A DNA stretch of 10,704 nucleotides from contig JAUNAO010000021.1 in the NCBI GenBank assembly GCA_030527565.1, positions 1 through 10,704 of the forward strand, given 5' to 3'. This DNA is from Candidatus Saccharimonadota bacterium (GTDB lineage: Bacteria > Patescibacteriota > Saccharimonadia > Saccharimonadales > Saccharimonadaceae). Both the position numbers and the translations under genes were made by a program. The notes under the pieces are model-generated. The model was not told the origin of the DNA, ran no database searches, and saw only the letters and a list, made by a program, of their open reading frames with translations. Shown here piece by piece: positions 5,978 to 10,704 of the stretch (position 1 is the stretch's first letter; every line of letters begins with the position of its first letter).

Positions 5978-6379
5978 CTATTCGACCGCCTCTGCTTCGC
6001 CAATCGCCGGTATCACTTTAAATACAATTTCATTATTTAAAGTCAACGTCCCCGCTTCTTGGTCGATTTTATAAGTATATTCATCGTTCAATTCATAAAG
6101 CCAAGCCGTGTCGATCAGCAACTTATCCCCCTCAATTTTCCACTCAAAATCATATTTATTCTCGCCATCAGTCCCTAGCCAGCCTTTGCCGATCTCCGAA
6201 AATGCCCAAACCACACGCTCCCCCTCAACTTCACGATAAAAACCAGTCTGCGAAACTAAATAATCCGCATCCCGCATCGCCGATGTACCTAATAAATTTA
6301 CCAGCATCACAACAATCCCCGCAACTAGCGCAACAACTCCAGTAGCAAACACCCCCAAACTAACTTTTTTCTTGTCCAT
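5978..6379 (-). CDS. Small membrane-anchored protein of unknown function (133 aa)
   Basis: Not recognised as a named family. Residues 1-5 are basic (MDKKK), residues 7-30 form one hydrophobic helix (VSLGVFATGVVALVAGIVVM...), and the remaining roughly 100 residues are beta-rich and acidic. The latter include FYREVEGERVVWAFSEIGKGWLGT, YDFEWKIEGDKLLIDTAWLYEL and YTYKIDQEAGTLTLN. The N-in anchor puts this part outside the membrane. The alternating strands resemble lipocalin-like or DUF5640-like small domains, but that is a shape impression only. There is no lipobox cysteine. The start ATG is nine bases after the stop of the 121-residue gene, with only a weak A-rich upstream (AATAAAG), so it is likely the last gene of the typA operon. 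The nifS-type promoter follows immediately. Confidence 0.75.
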   Translation of the reverse strand: MDKKKVSLGVFATGVVALVAGIVVMLVNLLGTSAMRDADYLVSQTGFYREVEGERVVWAFSEIGKGWLGTDGENKYDFEWKIEGDKLLIDTAWLYELNDEYTYKIDQEAGTLTLNNEIVFKVIPAIGEAEAVE

Positions 6380-6388
6380 AACTTTATT

Positions 6389-6754
6389 TTAACAATAAAG
6401 TTTATCTTTAACAAGTTCAAGATATTTTTTTGCCGCTTTGCGGAAATTATCAAGCTCTGCACCTTCGAGCTTCGCATAACCCCCATTTGCCACTTTTTTA
6501 TAAACCCCAGCTGGCCGGACTTCATACCTAATCGTCATTTCCTGCATCACTCCCGCCGCGTCAATAAATCGCTCATACCAAATCCAAACATTCTTTTTCG
6601 CCGTGAAAAATTCTCGCTGATGCCCTTCTGGGATTGGTCCAAACAACGTTCGCCCAATCCGCGATTCGGCATTAACCAAATCGTCATAAGTTGGACGACT
6701 CGAGTAGTTTCTGAAATTAACCCGCGGTTTCTTTAAGAGTTCCTTAATCGACAT
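6389..6754 (-). CDS. Conserved-looking small cytoplasmic protein of unknown function (121 aa)
   Basis: Not recognised. The product (MSIKELLKKPRVNFRNYSSR at the start) has no signal peptide or membrane helix. It has a basic N-terminus, an aromatic beta-rich middle (FFTAKKNVWIWYERF, then MTIRYEVRPAGVYKKV) and a C-terminal helix (ELDNFRKAAKKYLELVKDKL) ending in YC. The ATG at 6754 has one of the best ribosome binding sites in the window, GGAGGAG (6769-6763) at eight bases, located inside the preceding 51-codon gene, with which it overlaps by 22 bases. This strong site and the regular codon pattern support a real gene. Position in the typA-tatD operon gives no specific function. Confidence 0.8.
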   Translation of the reverse strand: MSIKELLKKPRVNFRNYSSRPTYDDLVNAESRIGRTLFGPIPEGHQREFFTAKKNVWIWYERFIDAAGVMQEMTIRYEVRPAGVYKKVANGGYAKLEGAELDNFRKAAKKYLELVKDKLYC

Positions 6755-6888
6755 AATTCGAGCTCCTCCGCGATTCCGTTTAATTCCTGATAAATTTCGA
6801 GGTATTCCGGCTGGATTTCTGCTTCAAAAACTTCCGTCTCACGCTTCGCGTAGCCGGGAATCTGAAAAGTTGAATAATCCTTCAGCAT
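6733..6888 (-). CDS. Small ORF of 51 codons between tatD and the 121-aa gene
   Basis: The frame begins MLKDYSTFQIPGYAKRETEV and ends with ELELCRLRNS; the second half is acidic and probably helical. It overlaps the end of tatD by 50 bases and the next gene by 22 bases, filling an interval of 84 bases that is otherwise empty. Evidence for the start is weak: GGGAG lies 12 bases before the ATG, longer than usual, so expression probably depends on coupling to tatD. The frame could be extended upstream but those codons are inside tatD. No function is recognised. It may be a real small protein or a chance open frame carrying the ribosome binding site of the next gene. Confidence 0.5.
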   Translation of the reverse strand: MLKDYSTFQIPGYAKRETEVFEAEIQPEYLEIYQELNGIAEELELCRLRNS

Positions 6889-7627
6889 TTTTAGTCGTTT
6901 CTCCCTCGATTTTATCGAACTCCACCTGAGTTTTGTCCGCCAACCATTCCGCAATATTGCGAATGTAGGCCGATTCATTAATTATACCACGAAACGGCTT
7001 CGGAGTCAAGAACGGAGCGTCTGTTTCTAGTAAAATCCGGTCTAGCGGCGGTAAAGGCAAGGTTGTATAAGTCGCGAGACCATTCACCCCAACATAAAAA
7101 TCCGTCTCTATTAAAATACGTTTTAACTTTTTCTTGCTATCCGTAAAACTATGGACAACGCCGCGAACTTCCGGGTATTTTTTAATAATTTCGAAAAAGT
7201 CATCAAACGCCTCGCGGACATGAAAAACTACTGGTAAATTATGCTCCCGTGCCAGCGCCAACATTTTCTCAAACAGCTCAATCTGCGCCTCGCGATTAAA
7301 ATTTTCGTAATGATAATCAAGCCCAACTTCACCAATCGCGACCAGCCGCGGATCCTTAAAAATCACCGGATCAACTTCCGCAAGCGCTTTCAAATTCCGC
7401 TCGCGCTCTTCCGCTCCATCAACTTCATTCGGATGAATCCCAAAAGTAAAAAATACTCCCTCGTGCGTTGCTGTAAAATCTCGCGCCGCCAGCGAATCGT
7501 CGACATCCGTTCCGATACAAACAATTTTTCGGACATCATTTTCCGCCGCCCGAAGAAGCATTTTCTCTGCCTCTTCCGCGCCGAAGAACTTCCGGTCGTG
7601 TAAATGGCAATGCGAATCAATCAACAT
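6839..7627 (-). CDS. tatD: TatD-family metal-dependent hydrolase (putative DNase)
   Basis: A 262-residue TIM-barrel amidohydrolase-type protein. Metal ligands are visible in order: H6 and H8 in DSHCHLH, E100 in AIGEVGLDY, H136 in VFHVREAF, H159 in VVHSFTDS and D203 in LLETDAPFLTP, followed by the TatD signature PFRGIINESAYI (211-222). TatD proteins are cytoplasmic Mg-dependent 3'-5' exonucleases linked to DNA repair and RNA quality control; the exact substrate here is not shown. Length is typical. The ATG is fused to the typA stop as TAATG (one-base overlap), with no clear Shine-Dalgarno, indicating reinitiation after typA translation. The stop is TGA (6841-6839), consistent with TGA being a stop codon in this organism. 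Confidence 0.94.
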   Translation of the reverse strand: MLIDSHCHLHDRKFFGAEEAEKMLLRAAENDVRKIVCIGTDVDDSLAARDFTATHEGVFFTFGIHPNEVDGAEERERNLKALAEVDPVIFKDPRLVAIGEVGLDYHYENFNREAQIELFEKMLALAREHNLPVVFHVREAFDDFFEIIKKYPEVRGVVHSFTDSKKKLKRILIETDFYVGVNGLATYTTLPLPPLDRILLETDAPFLTPKPFRGIINESAYIRNIAEWLADKTQVEFDKIEGETTKNAEGLFNFSDSRLREA

Positions 7628-9441
7628 TAAGCTCGATTCTCGCGTTTGCGCTTTGTTGGGTCAAGCTGACGCTTGCGAAGCCGGAGAGACTTCGGCGTTA
7701 CCTCGAGTAACTCATCATCAAGCAAGAAATCCAAACACTGTTCTAGGCTAAGTTGTGTGTATGGCGTTAACTGAATCGCCCCGTCCGACGCGTGCGTCCG
7801 CATGTTTGTCAACTGTTTTTCGCGACAAATATTAAGATCGAGATCATCTTTTTTATTCGAAAGCCCAACAATCATCCCCTGATAAACCGGCACTTGCGGC
7901 GGAATATAGAGAATTCCCCGCGCCTGCGCCGCGTCGAGCGCATAAGAAGTCGAAACACCATTCTCAAACGCAATCAAAGCCCCGTTTCGTTCCGGCTTAT
8001 ATTTCCCTTCGCTCGGCCGGTAGCCATTTGGCACGCTCGACATAATCACAGTCCCCTTCGTCGCCGTCAATAAATTATTACGAAGACCGATCAAGGCCGC
8101 CGTCGAAATTTCGTACACAAATCGCGTCGAACCAGTCGAAGTGAGTTCCTGTGACTTTAATTCCGCTTTGCGAATGCCAAGCTCAGACGACACCGCACCA
8201 ACAAATTCCGGTGAAACCTCAATCGTCAGGTCCTCGATCGGCTCACATTTTACGCCATCAATTTCGCGGTAAATCACCTCTGGTCGTCCCGCCTCAAGTT
8301 CATATCCTTCACGCCGCATCGTTTCGATCAAAACCGAAAGATGAAGTTCCCCGCGCCCCGAAACCTTATAGCCGAGTCCGTCTGGCTCGATCTTTAGCGC
8401 AATATTCGTCTCGAGTTCGCGTTCTAACCGCTCCGCAATTTGCCGCGAAGTCGTAAATTCGCCCTCGCGCCCTTTAAGCGGCGAAGTATTCGGCCCAATA
8501 TAAATCGACAAAGTCGGCGCCTCAAGCTCGATCGTCGGCAACGCTTCTGGATTATCTCCAGTCGCAATCGTATCGCCGATATTTGCCTCGCTCGTCCCAA
8601 CAATTGCTACGATATCGCCCGCGATTGCTTCCGTAATTTCCTCTTTTCCAAGCCCACGATATGCGAATAATTTATCAATTTTCGCCCGCTTTACGCCTTC
8701 GCGCGACAAAACCGAAACGCTCTGGCCCTTTTTGAGTCGCCCGCGGAAAATTTTACCGATACAATACTTCCCAAGATAATTATCCGCCGCCAGTGCCGCA
8801 ACTAAAAGTTGCGCCGATTCCGCCGTCTCGTCTACGCTTGGCGCTGGAATATCATTCAGGATCGCCTCAAAAATCACCTTAAAATCATCGTCGAGATCTG
8901 TCGTCTTTCCTGCCCGACCGTCTCTCGCAATTGCATAATAAATCGGATAATTAAGCTGCGATTCGTCGGTCGCGAGCTCTAAGAACAAACCCTCAATCTC
9001 GTCTTTAACTTCCTCAATTCGCGCCGCCGGTTTATCAATTTTATTAATAATCACCACCGGCTTCAACTTCAAATCAAGCGCCTTCTTCAAAACAAATTTC
9101 GTTTGTGGCATCGGCCCTTCTTGCGCATCGACAACAAGAAAAACCCCATCTGCCATATTTAAAGTCCGCTCAACTTCTCCCGAAAAATCCGCGTGGCCAG
9201 GCGTATCGATGATATTAATTTTATGCCTGTCGTAATAAACGCATGTTTGTTTTGCTGTAATCGTAATTCCGCGTTCGTGCTCTTGATCCATCGAATCCAT
9301 AATCAAAGTCTGGGACATTTCCGCTTGGTTATCGCGAAAAGTTTGCGATTGTTTCAACAGCCCATCAACCAAAGTCGTTTTGCCATGGTCAACGTGCGCG
9401 ATAATTGCTACATTTCGAATTAAATCTTTATTTAAAATCAT
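7627..9441 (-). CDS. typA: Ribosome-associated translational GTPase TypA/BipA
   Basis: A 604-residue translational GTPase of normal family length. GTP-binding motifs: P-loop AHVDHGKT (15-22), switch I RGITI (57-61), DTPGHADF (79-86), NKID (133-136). After the G domain come the EF-G-like domains II, III and V and the TypA-specific C-terminal domain (for example GLRNNLLTATKGT and GVSTSYALDAAQARG), ending in a basic tail (KRKRENRA). TypA binds the 70S ribosome and supports growth under stress and ribosome assembly. The ATG at 9441 lies seven bases after an extended -10 box, with no ribosome binding site, so the message is probably leaderless. It is the first gene of a compact operon with tatD and three small genes. 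LepA and EF-G are less likely because of the C-terminal domain. Confidence 0.97.
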   Translation of the reverse strand: MILNKDLIRNVAIIAHVDHGKTTLVDGLLKQSQTFRDNQAEMSQTLIMDSMDQEHERGITITAKQTCVYYDRHKINIIDTPGHADFSGEVERTLNMADGVFLVVDAQEGPMPQTKFVLKKALDLKLKPVVIINKIDKPAARIEEVKDEIEGLFLELATDESQLNYPIYYAIARDGRAGKTTDLDDDFKVIFEAILNDIPAPSVDETAESAQLLVAALAADNYLGKYCIGKIFRGRLKKGQSVSVLSREGVKRAKIDKLFAYRGLGKEEITEAIAGDIVAIVGTSEANIGDTIATGDNPEALPTIELEAPTLSIYIGPNTSPLKGREGEFTTSRQIAERLERELETNIALKIEPDGLGYKVSGRGELHLSVLIETMRREGYELEAGRPEVIYREIDGVKCEPIEDLTIEVSPEFVGAVSSELGIRKAELKSQELTSTGSTRFVYEISTAALIGLRNNLLTATKGTVIMSSVPNGYRPSEGKYKPERNGALIAFENGVSTSYALDAAQARGILYIPPQVPVYQGMIVGLSNKKDDLDLNICREKQLTNMRTHASDGAIQLTPYTQLSLEQCLDFLLDDELLEVTPKSLRLRKRQLDPTKRKRENRA

Positions 9442-9448
9442 AGGCTAT

Positions 9449-9477
9449 ATTATACCAAAAAATCCCTGTTTTAGCAA
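9449..9477 (-). promoter_or_regulatory. Promoter of the typA operon, leaderless type
   Basis: On the minus strand: TTGCTA (9477-9472), exactly 17 bases, TATAAT (9454-9449), preceded by TGG to give an extended -10. Then seven bases (ATAGCCT) and the ATG of typA. Transcription would begin at the start codon. Confidence 0.85.
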
Positions 9478-9484
9478 CAAAAAC

Positions 9485-9513
9485 TTGACTTTTTAACAAA
9501 TCTGTGCTATAAT
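9485..9513 (+). promoter_or_regulatory. Strong promoter of the 66-aa gene
   Basis: TTGACT (9485-9490), 17 bases, TATAAT (9508-9513) with TGC before the hexamer: near-consensus -35, -10 and extended -10. Predicted start is near 9520, leaving a leader of about 12 bases that contains AGGA (9525-9528) four bases before the ATG. Back to back with the typA promoter in a 91-base gap. Confidence 0.88.
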
Positions 9514-9532
9514 AGAGGTAGAATAGGAAAAT

Positions 9533-9733
9533 ATGGCCAAAAATAAACAAGTAAAATTCGGAATTTATGAGCCTGAGCGCTGCTGGGTCGGCGAGTCACA
9601 TAAAATTTGCTACGCTTCAAAAGAAGAAGCCGAAGCCGCCGCCCGCGTCGCGGAATACGATCATCATATTAAAACCCGCCTTTCAACCTACAAGTGCGAA
9701 TACGGCGATCATTGGCATCTCAGCTCTAACTAA
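9533..9733 (+). CDS. Small Cys/His-containing protein of unknown function (66 aa)
   Basis: The product starts MAKNKQVKFGIYEPERCW and ends YKCEYGDHWHLSSN. Cys17, Cys26 and Cys55, with His60 and His62 in HWH and the His44-His45 pair, could form a metal site. The C-terminal pattern resembles the small phage and bacterial proteins ending in C-x2-C-G-x-W-H-L-T, but here only one Cys of the pair is present. A helical centre (SKEEAEAAARVAEYDHH) lies between. There is no membrane segment. A near-consensus promoter and the short AGGA site make it a convincing expressed gene despite its size. It diverges from typA and its TAA overlaps the stop of the convergent 236-aa gene by four bases. Function unknown; a nucleic-acid-binding zinc-ribbon-like role is a guess. 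Confidence 0.85.
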   Translation: MAKNKQVKFGIYEPERCWVGESHKICYASKEEAEAAARVAEYDHHIKTRLSTYKCEYGDHWHLSSN

Positions 9734-10440
9734 TAATCGAATTGACGGAAGATTTGAATTCTGGAAAGCTTATTGTTTTTATCAATGGAAAGCTCAATCG
9801 AAACGTCAATTCCCCCGCCTGCGGACATTGAAAAGCTATAGTATGTAATTCCTTTGGAATCTTCTGAAATTGAATAATTCTTTGGCGGAACAATTTTTTC
9901 GACCTCCTCCTTACTAGAACCAAAACCTATCCCATAAAAATCTAATCCATCTGCTCCCTCGACCGCCGGATCTATCCAAAATCCGTCGACACGAGAATTT
10001 TTGATTAGCTCGTTGTTTTCCGGCTTCGAATAAGTATAAAGGAGCAAATCACCTTGTTTTAGAGATACGACATCATAACCGCCCATTTTACCGGCTTTGG
10101 AATTTAACAAATCTTCGTTTTCGCGATCTGTGGCAACCCAGCCATTTCGCAAGAAGGTCGAATTTCTCCACGGGAAATAATAAGGAATGCCATTTAGTGT
10201 AATTTGTAAATTAGACTCGTCCGCATTCTCGATAATTAGCTCTTCCGAAATTTCCGGCCCTGCGCCCCCATCTTTAGGTGTTTTGTTCGCTACAACAAGT
10301 AGACCGATACATATAATTAGAGTTAACGCTAAAAGACCATATATAAGAATGGACTTTTTGATGTCGTTGTTTTTTCCATTTACTTTTTGGTTTTTTTGGA
10401 TGTTAGTTTTCTTATTGGTAGGCTTTTTCTTAGTGCTCAT
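9730..10440 (-). CDS. Membrane-anchored extracytoplasmic protein of unknown function (236 aa)
   Basis: Not a named family. Residues 1-29 are Lys/Asn-rich and cytoplasmic (MSTKKKPTNKKTNIQKNQKV...), 30-50 form one hydrophobic helix (ILIYGLLALTLIICIGLLVV), and the rest is a soluble domain placed outside. That domain begins LQITLNGIPYYFPWRNSTFL then LRNGWVATD, a pattern resembling Firmicutes lipoprotein domains that carry 'LNG...P' and 'GW'. Later comes DFYGIGFGSSKEEVEKIVPP (167-186), like the G-x-S-x-E-E-V turn of SmpA/BamE-type small domains, followed by strands to FRQFDY. There is no lipobox. The ATG at 10440 is six bases from an extended -10 box without a Shine-Dalgarno, so probably leaderless. 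It converges with the 66-aa gene, sharing four bases, with no terminator between. Confidence 0.88.
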   Translation of the reverse strand: MSTKKKPTNKKTNIQKNQKVNGKNNDIKKSILIYGLLALTLIICIGLLVVANKTPKDGGAGPEISEELIIENADESNLQITLNGIPYYFPWRNSTFLRNGWVATDRENEDLLNSKAGKMGGYDVVSLKQGDLLLYTYSKPENNELIKNSRVDGFWIDPAVEGADGLDFYGIGFGSSKEEVEKIVPPKNYSISEDSKGITYYSFSMSAGGGIDVSIELSIDKNNKLSRIQIFRQFDY

Positions 10441-10446
10441 GCTTTT

Positions 10447-10455
10447 ATTATAACA
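10447..10455 (-). promoter_or_regulatory. Extended -10 promoter of the 236-aa gene, leaderless type
   Basis: On the minus strand, TGT-TATAAT (10455-10447) is followed by six bases (AAAAGC) and the ATG at 10440. There is no convincing -35 hexamer at 17 bases, as in the desulfurase promoter. It lies in the 34-base gap after the partial gene at the right edge. Confidence 0.75.
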
Positions 10456-10474
10456 TAGTATTGTCTACTTAAAA

Positions 10475-10704
10475 TTATCGTCGTCCAGTTTTTGGCGGTT
10501 TTGGTATAATCACTGGACTCGCAGTTTCCACTTCTTCTATCCTGCCAGCACCCTCCGACTCAGTCGGATTTTTTGTTTCTTCCGACTGTCCTGGCTCATC
10601 TGGCGCTTCTGGTTCGACTTCCTCGCTCGGCGCCCCCACCTCGCCCGAACCCTCCATACTCTTCGCCTCAATCCGAACCTCAACCCCCATCCCTCTCCTC
10701 GTCT
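10475..10704 (-). CDS. Acidic, proline-rich C-terminal part of an unknown protein (runs off window)
   Basis: The frame is open from the window edge to TAA at 10477-10475. The visible part is low in complexity: Glu, Pro, Ser and Gly dominate (for example SEEVEPEAPDEPGQSEETKN), and it ends with the basic, proline-containing KPPKTGRR. Such tails are usually disordered extensions at the end of a folded protein. An in-frame ATG at 10690 is preceded by AGGAG with a four-base gap, so a 71-residue small protein is an alternative, but the upstream codons stay open to the edge. The strand and the promoter of the next gene just after the stop are consistent with a real gene end. Not identified. Confidence 0.4.
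   Translation of the reverse strand, partial: TRRGMGVEVRIEAKSMEGSGEVGAPSEEVEPEAPDEPGQSEETKNPTESEGAGRIEEVETASPVIIPKPPKTGRR

Noticed and set aside
6839..6841. Recoded TGA (glycine), as in some other CPR groups
   Set aside because: tatD ends naturally at TGA, Gly codons throughout are GGN, and no gene needs an in-frame TGA to stay open.
6733..6888. Toxin-antitoxin pair made of the 51-codon and 121-codon genes
   Set aside because: The overlap fits, but neither protein shows a recognisable toxin fold or DNA-binding antitoxin motif, and the genes sit inside a housekeeping operon.
1..10704. CRISPR arrays, insertion sequences, tRNA or rRNA genes
   Set aside because: No spaced direct repeats, transposase motifs, tRNA cloverleaf or rRNA-like stretches were found; the gaps are too short to hold them.

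Overview
The window reads as chromosomal DNA of a small-genome bacterium using the standard bacterial code: genes end in TAA, TAG or TGA, and no in-frame TGA is needed. Gene density is very high, with neighbours overlapping or separated by a few bases. Most genes lie on the minus strand. The mix of housekeeping genes, small uncharacterised single-pass membrane proteins and promoters placed 6-8 nt from start codons would fit a Patescibacteria (CPR) member such as Candidatus Saccharibacteria. That assignment is inference from gene style, with no marker gene to confirm it.

Left part (1-3772). The window opens with the N-terminus of a YgjV-like membrane protein (minus), then a cytoplasmic alkaline-phosphatase-superfamily phosphodiesterase (minus, GTG start). 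Its promoter overlaps that of the only long plus-strand gene, a TrpRS-like class I aminoacyl-tRNA synthetase homologue with altered signature motifs and a short C-terminus. That gene ends in a strong hairpin with U-tracts on both sides, which also serves the convergent tyrS gene (tyrosyl-tRNA synthetase). The tyrS leader carries a 16-codon upstream reading frame that starts next to the promoter and stops on the tyrS Shine-Dalgarno sequence.

Middle part (3773-5975). A cysteine desulfurase gene overlaps mnmA (tRNA 2-thiouridylase). Together they form a sulfur relay to U34 of tRNA, like the YrvO-MnmA pair of Bacillus.

Right-middle part (5978-9477). typA/bipA (ribosome-associated GTPase), a TatD-family metal hydrolase and three unknown small genes (51, 121 and 133 codons) form a tightly overlapping minus-strand operon.

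Right end (9485-10704). A 66-residue Cys/His-containing plus-strand protein diverges from typA and converges with a 236-residue membrane-anchored protein. A partial acidic, proline-rich reading frame runs off the right edge.

The main theme is translation: tyrS, a TrpRS-like paralogue, mnmA with its sulfur donor, and typA. The clearest unexplained signals are the repeated extended -10 boxes placed so that transcription should begin at or beside the start codon (leaderless mRNAs), the tyrS leader frame, and the TrpRS-like protein. No mobile element, CRISPR array, tRNA or rRNA was seen. There is no gene-free stretch longer than about 125 bases.
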